Below, piece after piece: positions 1 through 5,531 of a stretch of 5,679 nucleotides of DNA. A program made the position numbers and the translations under genes. Source of the stretch: Pseudomonadota bacterium (GTDB lineage Bacteria; Desulfobacterota; Syntrophobacteria; Syntrophobacterales; Syntrophobacteraceae); assembly GCA_023442755.1 (NCBI GenBank), contig JAEZXS010000135.1, positions 1-5,679 on the forward strand, written 5' to 3'. How positions within the stretch are numbered: position 1 is the first letter of the stretch; each line of letters opens with the position of its first letter. Below the pieces are notes generated by a model. That model had not been told where the DNA came from, made no database searches, and saw only the letters and a list, made by a program, of their open reading frames with translations.

Positions 1-1
1 G

Positions 2-925
2 TTCGGGAGCCTGGTCGGGCGGCATGTGAGCATGCTCCGGATGTTCAAACTGATCGAGGATGTTGCCGAGACCGACGCCGCCGTGCTTATCCAGGGCGAA
101 AGCGGCACCGGCAAGGAACTGGTGGCCAGGCGCATACACGAACTGAGCCGCCGCAGCTCCGGCCCGTTCATAGCGGTAAACTGCGCGGCCTTTCCCGAAG
201 CTCTGATCGAAAGCGAGCTGTTCGGTTTTGAAAAGGGCGCTTTTACGAACGCATACCATGCAAAAAAGGGCAGTTTCGAAATAGCCCGCGGCGGGACCAT
301 CTTCCTGGATGAAATTGCCGAAATGCGCCTTCCCGGCCAGGCAAAACTGCTCAGGGTGCTCCAGTTCAAGGAATTCCAAAAACTCGGGAGCGAGGCTCTC
401 ACAAAGGTCGACGTGCGGGTCGTTTCTGCAACCTCCAGGGACCTGCGCCAGGAGATTGTCAACAAGCGATTTCGTGAAGACCTCTTCTACCGCCTGAACG
501 TCATCCCGATCGTTCTGCCGCCTCTGCGGGAAAGAATGACGGACATCCCGCTTCTGATCTCCTTTTTCATAAGGAAACTCAATGCCGTTTCTCAGAAGCA
601 GTGTTCGGAAGAACTGCCTCACGACGTGATGCAGCTTCTTATGAATCACGAGTGGCCGGGCAACGTCAGGGAGCTGGAAAACGTGATCGAACACGCGTTC
701 ATTCTCTCGCGGGGAGGCGAGATCAGGTGCTCGGATTTTCCCGGATACCTGCATGCAAGAGGCGGCGCCAGATGCCGGCCCGAAGGTCTCGAGGAAGTCG
801 AAAGAAAACACCTGCTGAACGTGCTGGGCAAATGCGGCGGGAACAAGATCAAGGCGGCCCGGCTTCTCAAGATCAGCCGAAGCACTCTCTACAGAAAACT
901 CGAACAATATAAAATTTTCGACTGA
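2..925 (+). CDS. Sigma-54-dependent transcriptional activator (AAA+ and Fis-type HTH), 5'-truncated by the window
   Basis: This is an enhancer-binding protein that uses ATP hydrolysis to open promoters held by sigma-54 RNA polymerase. The frame is open from base 2, and the residues before the GTG at 26 (FGSLVGRH) match the usual entry into the AAA+ domain. The gene therefore starts upstream and its sensory domain is not visible. Numbering from the GTG at 26: Walker A GESGTGKE at 24-31, sigma-54 contact loop GAFTNA at 71-76 (canonical GAFTGA), Walker B FLDE at 93-96, arginine-finger region RFREDLFYR at 148-156, sensor II WPGNVRELE at 210-218, and a C-terminal Fis-type HTH at about 256-299 (KAARLLKISRSTLYRKL). 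It stops with TGA. It is followed by an intergenic region with a sigma-54 promoter and paired palindromes, which are its most likely targets. The family call is very secure; the signal sensed cannot be told. Confidence 0.97.
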   Translation, partial: FGSLVGRHVSMLRMFKLIEDVAETDAAVLIQGESGTGKELVARRIHELSRRSSGPFIAVNCAAFPEALIESELFGFEKGAFTNAYHAKKGSFEIARGGTIFLDEIAEMRLPGQAKLLRVLQFKEFQKLGSEALTKVDVRVVSATSRDLRQEIVNKRFREDLFYRLNVIPIVLPPLRERMTDIPLLISFFIRKLNAVSQKQCSEELPHDVMQLLMNHEWPGNVRELENVIEHAFILSRGGEIRCSDFPGYLHARGGARCRPEGLEEVERKHLLNVLGKCGGNKIKAARLLKISRSTLYRKLEQYKIFD

Positions 926-933
926 ACCCCGGG

Positions 934-955
934 AGCACTCCGCCCCGGGGGTGCT
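934..955 (+). terminator. Weak hairpin after the activator gene
   Basis: An 8-bp stem (AGCACTCC paired with GGGGTGCT, one G-U) with a 6-nt loop begins 9 nt after the activator stop codon. It has the position and strength of a terminator stem but no T tract follows. It could be a weak or factor-assisted terminator, or an mRNA-stabilising hairpin. Confidence 0.35.
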
Positions 956-980
956 TCACAATGCGGGCGCCGCTGTGAAA

Positions 981-997
981 CGTCCGATCCTGGGACG
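981..997 (+). promoter_or_regulatory. Second, weaker activator-binding site candidate
   Basis: CGTCC and GGACG form an inverted repeat separated by 7 nt. The perfect palindrome at 1040-1060 contains TGTCC-N7-GGACA, the same half-sites (GTCC/GGAC) at the same spacing. The two centres (989 and 1050) are 61 bp apart, close to six helical turns, so both would face the same side of the DNA. That suits cooperative binding of activator dimers upstream of a sigma-54 promoter. The pairing is inferred from spacing and similarity only. Confidence 0.45.
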
Positions 998-1039
998 CAT
1001 AAGATCTTGAATATACTTAACAAACTTCACATGCTCAAC

Positions 1040-1060
1040 ATTGTCCCAAATTGGGACAAT
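1040..1060 (+). promoter_or_regulatory. Perfect palindrome, probable upstream activator sequence (UAS)
   Basis: This is a 21-bp perfect inverted repeat with 10-bp arms (ATTGTCCCAA / TTGGGACAAT) around one central A. Its centre lies about 130 bp upstream of the start point predicted from the -24/-12 promoter at 1154-1169, a typical distance for an enhancer of sigma-54 polymerase. The activator gene directly upstream encodes a Fis-type HTH and is the obvious candidate to bind here. It is not followed by a T tract, so it is unlikely to be a terminator. Confidence 0.65.
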
Positions 1061-1153
1061 TTCGCGCGTCCGCAAAGCACACTCCATTCTCGCCCTTATT
1101 AAATAATCGAATCAAAGCATCTACTTAGAAGACACAAGAGAACGATCTGCCTC

Positions 1154-1169
1154 CGGCACGACTCTTGCC
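1154..1169 (+). promoter_or_regulatory. Sigma-54 (-24/-12) promoter
   Basis: CGGCACGACTCTTGCC matches the consensus TGGCACG-N4-TTGCW at every core base. The invariant GG is at 1155-1156 and the GC at 1167-1168, with exactly 10 bases between them. Transcription should start near 1180, inside a tandem AT-rich repeat (TTAATAC twice, 1170-1183), leaving a leader of about 45 nt before the ATG at 1225. The AT-rich stretch 1097-1131 between the palindromes and the promoter could allow DNA bending, but I see no full IHF consensus (AATCAA at 1110-1115 lacks the second half). Confidence 0.85.
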
Positions 1170-1212
1170 TTAATACTTAATACAAAGGGCAACGGGGTCA
1201 ACAATACAGTAC

Positions 1213-1218
1213 AGGAGG
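1213..1218 (+). promoter_or_regulatory. Strong Shine-Dalgarno of the small membrane protein gene
   Basis: AGGAGG is followed 6 nt later by the ATG at 1225. This near-perfect site fixes the start of the short gene and supports its being real. Confidence 0.85.
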
Positions 1219-1224
1219 AAGAGT

Positions 1225-1488
1225 ATGGACCACTACGAGGTAATAGCCCACAGGCTCGCAGGCATTGTCATCGGGATCACCCTGAGCATCGTGTCCGTTG
1301 TTTTCGCCATGCTCGGGGTCACTTTCCTGCCGGTGGTTGGAATTTTCCTGGCCATACCGATCATGGGTCTTGCCGTATTCTTTTTGAATACCAGGCTGGA
1401 GGTCACGGATATGCCACGCAAGGAAGAAGCGGCCCACGCGGAAGAGAACTGGCCGCTTACGGATGCACTGGCGGGCAAAGTTGCGTAG
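1225..1488 (+). CDS. Small two-helix membrane protein of unknown function
   Basis: The 87-residue product is not one I recognise. It has a short N-terminal stretch (residues 1-10), two hydrophobic helices at about 11-31 (LAGIVIGITLSIVSVVFAML) and 34-54 (ending AVFFL) joined by a very tight turn with a Pro at 36, then a charged tail (55-87) rich in Glu, Lys and Arg. The second helix also carries a proline at 45. A hairpin in the cytoplasmic membrane with both ends in the cytoplasm is the simplest reading; there is no cleavable signal peptide. It is the first gene behind the sigma-54 promoter and is followed after 75 bp by a GAF protein gene, so the two are probably co-transcribed and may work together, with the membrane protein as anchor or sensor partner. 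It ends with TAG. Confidence 0.85.
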   Translation: MDHYEVIAHRLAGIVIGITLSIVSVVFAMLGVTFLPVVGIFLAIPIMGLAVFFLNTRLEVTDMPRKEEAAHAEENWPLTDALAGKVA

Positions 1489-1499
1489 AGCCGGAATCA

Positions 1500-1525
1500 G
1501 CCTGCACTGGGGGGCAGGGGCAGGC
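1500..1525 (+). repeat. Short inverted repeat in the intercistronic gap
   Basis: GCCTGC (1500-1505) and GCAGGC (1520-1525) could pair around a 14-nt G-rich loop. GCAGG at 1514-1518 offers a competing partner for CCTGC at 1501-1505. It lies in the gap between the two co-directional genes and has no T tract. It may modestly tune the ratio of the two products, or mean nothing. Confidence 0.25.
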
Positions 1526-1563
1526 AACGGCAGAGTAAGCATGTATCAAAGGGGAGAATTACC

Positions 1564-2136
1564 ATGTCGAACGAGATACCCTATTTCGAACTCTTCAGGA
1601 AAGTGTTGAAAGCGGTAGGTTCCACCAGGTCGCTGGAAGACGTTCTGAACCTGCTGGTCCGCAATGTTACTCAGGTTATGGGTCTGAAGGCGTGTGCGAT
1701 CCGTCTTTTCGACCCCAACAATCGTACCCTGGAGTTGATGGCTGCGCACGGATTGAGCCGGCGGTACATATCGAAAGGCCCTGTAGATGCGGACCACAGC
1801 ATTGCGGAAAGCATGAGAGGGAAGATCGCTACGATACTCAATGTCGCGGGGGATTCCAGGGCTCAGTACCCGGAGGCGGCGGTCGAAGAAGGCATCGTCA
1901 GCCTGGCTTCGATCCCCCTCCCCTTCAAGGGACGTGTGATTGGGGTGCTGCGAATGTATACCGGGACGGTCCACGAGTTTTCCGAAGAGGAACTCAACTT
2001 TGCGGAGGCCCTCGCCGAACTGGGAGCGATCGTGATCCAGAATGCCCGGCTGTATGACGGATTGCTTCGCTTCAAAATGCCCGACTGTGTCGGAAGGCCG
2101 GCGGGGCACTACGCATCACACTGCATTGCAGTGTGA
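1564..2136 (+). CDS. GAF domain protein
   Basis: The 190-residue soluble protein consists essentially of one GAF domain, a fold that binds small ligands such as cyclic nucleotides, haem or metal centres, or senses redox state. The domain covers about residues 20-160. An amphipathic start (LEDVLNLLVRNVTQVMGLKACAIRLFD, about 24-50) leads into strands such as TLELMAAHGLS. SIPLPFKGRVIGVLRMYT at about 117-134 is the classic GAF core, followed by the closing helix ALAELGAIVIQNARLY. No output domain (kinase, GGDEF, HTH) is attached, so it would have to act on a partner. The ATG is preceded by GGGGAG (1551-1556) at 7 nt. The last 20 residues look unlike a GAF tail, and a perfect palindrome overlaps the stop codon. 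It is the second gene of the sigma-54 unit. Ligand unknown. Confidence 0.92.
   Translation: MSNEIPYFELFRKVLKAVGSTRSLEDVLNLLVRNVTQVMGLKACAIRLFDPNNRTLELMAAHGLSRRYISKGPVDADHSIAESMRGKIATILNVAGDSRAQYPEAAVEEGIVSLASIPLPFKGRVIGVLRMYTGTVHEFSEEELNFAEALAELGAIVIQNARLYDGLLRFKMPDCVGRPAGHYASHCIAV
2116..2136 (+). repeat. Perfect 21-bp palindrome overlapping the GAF gene stop codon
   Basis: The arms TCACACTGCA and TGCAGTGTGA are perfectly complementary around a single T, and the last three bases are the TGA stop. In RNA it would form a short hairpin; as DNA it has the form of an operator. No T run follows directly; the real terminator is 30 bp further on. Its function is unknown. Confidence 0.6.
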
Positions 2137-2165
2137 ACCTGAAGGGCGTGTTTTCCTCCTAGACG

Positions 2166-2191
2166 GGCCCCCGCTGAGGGGGCCTTTTTTT
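2166..2191 (+). terminator. Rho-independent terminator of the membrane protein/GAF unit
   Basis: A 7-bp all-GC stem (GGCCCCC / GGGGGCC) with loop GCTGA is followed directly by seven T. It stands 29 nt after the GAF gene stop and before the 3' end of the convergent gene. The T tract is only on the + strand side, so it acts in that direction; I see no equally good terminator for the opposing gene. Confidence 0.93.
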
Positions 2192-2223
2192 ATTTGGGCA
2201 TGCGCCAGGTCATTTTCCGTAAA

Positions 2224-3819
2224 TCATCTCGCCCCGGCCGGGAATCCCAGCGAATTCAGGAAAACATCCTGGAAGTCGGGCTGTGCGGCAAGATCGACAA
2301 CCGTGATCCGTTCCGCGAAAGCATCCGCATCTTTTCTGAACTGCGGGTCCAGCACGGCTTCGACCGCTCCCATCCCGGCGGCGTTTCCAACAACGCGGAT
2401 GTTTGCCGAGCCCGGCGGAAGCAGGCCGACGGTCAGCAGGTCGTTCACGTTCACGTGGCTTCCGAATGCCCCGGCGAGGATAATTTCTTTGGGATAGCCG
2501 CACCCGGCGCTTCTGCAAAGCAGCTCGATCCCTGCATGAACGGCGCCCTTGGCCAACTGGAGCGCCCTCACGTCGGCCTGGGTCAGAACGATATCCCGGC
2601 CCGTCTCGGTTTCGGCCGAACGCACCACAACGAATTCGGCGGCTCCGTTCGTTCCCGGCCTGAGGCCGGGGTTTGCGGAATCGGGGTTGAAGCGGCCGTG
2701 CGGCAGGATCAGCCCCTGTTCGAGCAGGGCCGCGGCAAGGCTTATAAGGCCAGACCCGCAGATGCCGCGCGCCCTCCTCGGCTCTCCCGCCCTCTTCCGG
2801 ATCAGGGTGTAGTGCGGCGCTCCGTCGCCCGGATCGAACCGGAAGGAATCGATCGCGCCGGAAAGGGCGAGCATCCCGTGCGCGATGGTCGCTCCTTCGA
2901 AAGCCGGCCCGGTGGCGCAGGACGTGGCGTAAAAGTTCCCGTTCGACTTCAGCACGATCTCGCCGTTGGTGCCGATGTCGATCAGTATCGTTCCGTCTTC
3001 ACAGTCGCACATTTTCCGGGCAAGGGCCGCACTGACAAGGTCCGCCCCCACAAAACCGGACACCAGCGGCAGCGTGGTAATCTTCGCATGGGCGTTTGCG
3101 GTGAGCCCGACTTCGGACGCCGTGCGTTCCTGGCGTTCCCGGAAAGCGGGCATGAACGGGCTTTGGCCCAGGCATGCGGGGTTGATTCCGAGAAAAAGGT
3201 GGAGCATCGTGGGGTTCCCGACAAGAACGATTTCTTCGACCTTTTCGGGGGCTGCTCCCGCGTTTTTCGTCAGAGTCAGGACAATCTCGTCCACGGTCGA
3301 AACCGCGAGCCGGGTGAGCAGCCGGAGGTGCTTCGGATCGGAATCCGCGGCCGTTATCCTGCTCATCACATCCGCCCCGTAAATCGACTGCGGGTTGGGG
3401 ACGACGACCGCCCCGGCAACTGTACCGGTCGTGTAGTCGCAAAGAAAGCCCGCAATGGTGGTCGTTCCCAGGTCGACCGCAATCCCGAAGCCCGGCCGGG
3501 CCGATTTCGGCAGGGGAGGAACCTCCAGGTCCGTTGCTTTGTCCACCGCCTCGGAGGGGTTTATCAGACCCGACAACGGAAGCTCCACCCGGAGATCGGA
3601 AAGAATTTGCGTCTGGCAGGCCAGGGCCGGACGGGATGCAGCCTCCCCGTTCCCGGTAATGGTGAGGGCGCACTTTCCGCAAACGCCCCTGCCCCCGCAA
3701 TCGGAGCGAAACGGAATGCCCTTTTCCCGCAGCAGGCTTCCCAGGTTGGTCCCCGGCGCGGCGGACAGCACCGTCCCGAAAGGTTCGATCAGCACTTCGT
3801 GGCTGTTTTTTTCAGACAT
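2224..3819 (-). CDS. Corrinoid protein reductive activator, RACo/RamA-like ([2Fe-2S] ferredoxin + ASKHA ATPase)
   Basis: Proteins of this family use ATP hydrolysis to drive low-potential reduction of inactive Co(II) in corrinoid proteins to Co(I). Of the 531 residues, 1-85 form a plant-type [2Fe-2S] domain with Cys41, Cys47, Cys50 and Cys68 (CX5CX2CX17C). The ASKHA region follows: DLGTTT at 116-121, NPQSIYGADVMSRI at 142-155, VGNPTMLHLFLGI at 200-212, SGFVGAD at 254-260, DIGTNGE at 281-287 and CATGPAFEG at 301-309, all hallmarks of the DUF4445/RACo C-terminal family. The linker between cluster and ATPase is only about 25 residues, shorter than in Carboxydothermus RACo. I chose the ATG at 3819, with GGGGA 8 nt upstream, over an in-frame TTG at 3876. 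It diverges from the MtmB-like methyltransferase gene, whose corrinoid partner it probably maintains. The partner could instead be CFeSP or another corrinoid protein. Confidence 0.93.
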   Translation of the reverse strand: MSEKNSHEVLIEPFGTVLSAAPGTNLGSLLREKGIPFRSDCGGRGVCGKCALTITGNGEAASRPALACQTQILSDLRVELPLSGLINPSEAVDKATDLEVPPLPKSARPGFGIAVDLGTTTIAGFLCDYTTGTVAGAVVVPNPQSIYGADVMSRITAADSDPKHLRLLTRLAVSTVDEIVLTLTKNAGAAPEKVEEIVLVGNPTMLHLFLGINPACLGQSPFMPAFRERQERTASEVGLTANAHAKITTLPLVSGFVGADLVSAALARKMCDCEDGTILIDIGTNGEIVLKSNGNFYATSCATGPAFEGATIAHGMLALSGAIDSFRFDPGDGAPHYTLIRKRAGEPRRARGICGSGLISLAAALLEQGLILPHGRFNPDSANPGLRPGTNGAAEFVVVRSAETETGRDIVLTQADVRALQLAKGAVHAGIELLCRSAGCGYPKEIILAGAFGSHVNVNDLLTVGLLPPGSANIRVVGNAAGMGAVEAVLDPQFRKDADAFAERITVVDLAAQPDFQDVFLNSLGFPAGAR

Positions 3820-3864
3820 TTCACAGTCCCCGTCTTGTAAAAAACTGCAAAATTGATTTTCACA

Positions 3865-3880
3865 AGCAGCTTGCAAGCCG
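3865..3880 (-). promoter_or_regulatory. Possible sigma-54 promoter of the corrinoid activator gene
   Basis: Read on the minus strand, CGGCTTGCAAGCTGCT has GG and GC separated by exactly 10 bases and keeps GGC and TGC of the consensus, but not the CACG block. Transcription would start near 3854, about 35 nt before the ATG. The spacer contains the palindrome GCTTGCAAGC, which could be an operator or could simply produce the match by chance. Confidence 0.35.
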
Positions 3881-3980
3881 TCAAGTCAAATCAACCGGCC
3901 GCCTGACCGGCGATTTCAATAACGGATTTATTTCGAACTCCGAAAGAGATCTGATCCATAATCCTTATGATGGGAAAAAC

Positions 3981-3997
3981 ATAGTAAAACATACTAT
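3981..3997. repeat. Operator-like inverted repeat upstream of the methyltransferase gene
   Basis: ATAGTA and TACTAT are perfectly complementary around AAACA-type spacing of 5 nt. The repeat sits about 140 bp upstream of the methyltransferase ATG and overlaps a possible -10 (TACTAT). It resembles a regulator site, but AT-rich 6-bp arms occur by chance fairly often. Confidence 0.35.
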
Positions 3998-4122
3998 TTC
4001 TTCTATTCCTTCACAAGACGTGGTAATTTCAACCGCGTTTGGGAAAAGCATAACTCTTTCTACCTTCTGTTCACCGAATCGGAGTGCTGTATCGTTACTG
4101 GTTGAAAATCGCATATCTGCAT

Positions 4123-4129
4123 GGAGGAG
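4123..4129 (+). promoter_or_regulatory. Shine-Dalgarno that sets the methyltransferase start
   Basis: GGAGGAG is followed 7 nt later by the ATG at 4137. It makes that ATG the start rather than the in-frame GTG at 4020, which has no ribosome site. The resulting 464 residues agree with the 458 of MtmB. Confidence 0.88.
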
Positions 4130-4136
4130 CTTGTCA

Positions 4137-5531
4137 ATGATACCTTTCTGGGAAGTGGCGGATCGGGCTATCAACACCGGACGTTTGAAAAAGGTAAAGG
4201 ACTTCGATTTCGCTCTATTCAATGCGGCTACGCGCATCGTGAAAGAATACGGCATCCGGTACGATCCGAAGTTCCCGATTCCCGCCGACGACGGCCTGGC
4301 CGACCGCATCTTCGAAGCCGGGCTCAAACTCTACGCCGAGGTTGGCACATACTGCTTCGATACGGGCAGGGTGATCGCCTTCACCGAGGATGAAATCCGC
4401 CAGAGCCTCTCCGAGCTGAAGCAGATGCGCGCCGAAGTCGAGATCGGCACGGGGCTCGAAAAGCGCACCCTCTATCCCAGAAAAATCAGCGACCCCAGAA
4501 AACCGCTGGTGATCGGCGGTTTTGTCGAAAGCAACCCGAAGGAAGGGCGCGACTTCGTCCAGATGTACAAAAGCGTCGCCCAGGAAAAGATAATAGACGG
4601 CATCTATTACGGGCCGTCGCCCGTGAGCATCGAGGGGAAAAAGTGGATACTCGATTCGCCTCTGGACGTTCACGCTTCGATCAGCGCCGCGGGATGGATG
4701 CGAGAGGCTCTGCGGAGCGCCGGGCGGCCCGGCCTGCACCTGCTCGATGCGTGCCCATCTGCGATAGGGGCGATTTCGACGTGCAACCAGGAGCACGGGC
4801 TTCGCAAGTCCGACGCCATGACTTTCCCGACCATCAGCGAGTTGAAGGTCAATTTCGAGGCCCTCAACAAGGTGGCGTACTGCCAGAATAACGGCTATCT
4901 CAAAAACCCGTTCTGGACGTCGATCACGGGCGGGTTCGCGGGAGGTCCGGAAGGCTGCGCCATCGTCAACATCGCCTCCGCGCTGAATTCCATAATGGTC
5001 TATCAGGTCGGCGGCGCGGGCTACGTCTGCAACGCAGGCCTCATGCAAAACCCTCCGGTCAACACGGTTCGTCCGACCGTCTGGGTCCGGAACGCGAGCA
5101 CCCAGGCGCTGGTCCGCAACACCCCCCTGATTTGCGGCGGCGGCGGCCTTACCGCTGCGGGGCCGGGAACCGAGCAGATGCTGTGGGAAATCGCCGTGCT
5201 CGGCATCCACGTATCCTGCGTGGGCGGCCACATCTTCCACGGCTGCCGGAAATCGGTAATCGTTAAACCCAACCAGGGCACCGGCATGGAATCGCGCTGG
5301 GAGGGAGAGGCCGCCAGGGCCGGATGTGCGCTCAGCCGCGAAGACGCCAACGAACTCATCGACTTCATGCTCCGCAAGTACGAAAACACCATTACCCCGG
5401 ACACGGCGCCTCCGGGCTACAGCTTCGAAGATCTCTATGATGTCGAGAGCGTCCGGGTAAAGCCGGAGTACTTCGACCTCTATTCGAAGGTCAAAGCAGA
5501 ACTGGAGGGCAAGGGCCTGGTTTTCGACTAG
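4137..5531 (+). CDS. MtmB-family (monomethylamine methyltransferase-like) protein without pyrrolysine
   Basis: MtmB moves the methyl group of monomethylamine to the corrinoid protein MtmC, using pyrrolysine encoded by an in-frame UAG. This 464-residue cytoplasmic homologue aligns along its whole length: CFDTGRVIAFTEDEI at 73-87 (MtmB CTDTHRIVKYTEDEI), AGRPG at 195-199, SELK at 234-237, GGFAGGPE at 265-272, AGPGTE at 341-346 (AGPCTE), GTGMESR..GE at 381-391, YDV at 434-436 and GLVF at the end. No internal amber codon exists; Leu203 aligns with Pyl202. By my alignment Glu229, Glu259, Gln333 and Tyr335 of MtmB become Thr229, Phe259, Gly336 and Leu338. The fold is therefore kept while the amine-binding chemistry is not. 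A methyltransferase for another methylated substrate is the best guess. The divergent corrinoid activator supports a corrinoid partner. The stop is TAG, with an in-frame TGA four codons later. Confidence 0.9.
   Translation: MIPFWEVADRAINTGRLKKVKDFDFALFNAATRIVKEYGIRYDPKFPIPADDGLADRIFEAGLKLYAEVGTYCFDTGRVIAFTEDEIRQSLSELKQMRAEVEIGTGLEKRTLYPRKISDPRKPLVIGGFVESNPKEGRDFVQMYKSVAQEKIIDGIYYGPSPVSIEGKKWILDSPLDVHASISAAGWMREALRSAGRPGLHLLDACPSAIGAISTCNQEHGLRKSDAMTFPTISELKVNFEALNKVAYCQNNGYLKNPFWTSITGGFAGGPEGCAIVNIASALNSIMVYQVGGAGYVCNAGLMQNPPVNTVRPTVWVRNASTQALVRNTPLICGGGGLTAAGPGTEQMLWEIAVLGIHVSCVGGHIFHGCRKSVIVKPNQGTGMESRWEGEAARAGCALSREDANELIDFMLRKYENTITPDTAPPGYSFEDLYDVESVRVKPEYFDLYSKVKAELEGKGLVFD

Larger units (their letters stand above)
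3820..4136. other. Divergent intergenic region between the corrinoid activator and methyltransferase genes
   Basis: These 317 bp hold no gene I can support. The frame of the methyltransferase stays open back to a GTG at 4020, but that stretch lacks a ribosome site and reads as a non-conserved extension. The region is more AT-rich than its surroundings, as expected of promoters. It carries a possible -24/-12 site for the leftward gene, an inverted repeat at 3981-3997, and a direct repeat of ACCGGC (near 3895 and 3905). No convincing promoter for the rightward gene stands out; TACTAT at 3992-3997 could be a -10 but lacks a good -35. Confidence 0.6.

Noticed and set aside
1040..1060. The palindrome as a transcription terminator of the activator gene
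   Set aside because: It lies 115 bp after the stop codon, is not followed by a T run, and is ideally placed as an enhancer for the downstream sigma-54 promoter.
2194..3840. A 548-codon open frame on the + strand opposite the corrinoid activator gene
   Set aside because: It is the antisense shadow of a GC-rich gene: the product is rich in Arg, Gly and Pro with no recognisable domain, while the minus strand encodes clear ferredoxin and ASKHA motifs.
3820..3876. N-terminal extension of the corrinoid activator from a TTG
   Set aside because: It would add 19 residues before the ferredoxin domain from a poor start codon; the ATG at 3819 has a usable Shine-Dalgarno and gives the usual domain start.
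4020..4136. N-terminal extension of the methyltransferase from an in-frame GTG
   Set aside because: No ribosome site precedes the GTG, the 39 extra residues resemble nothing in MtmB, and the ATG at 4137 has GGAGGAG at ideal spacing.
4215..5240. A 341-codon open frame on the - strand within the methyltransferase gene
   Set aside because: Shadow frame with low-complexity Arg/Ala-rich product and no family resemblance; the + strand gene aligns full length with MtmB.
4137..5531. A pyrrolysine-encoding amber codon inside the MtmB-like gene
   Set aside because: The reading frame has no internal TAG; the aligned position is CTC (4743-4745, leucine).
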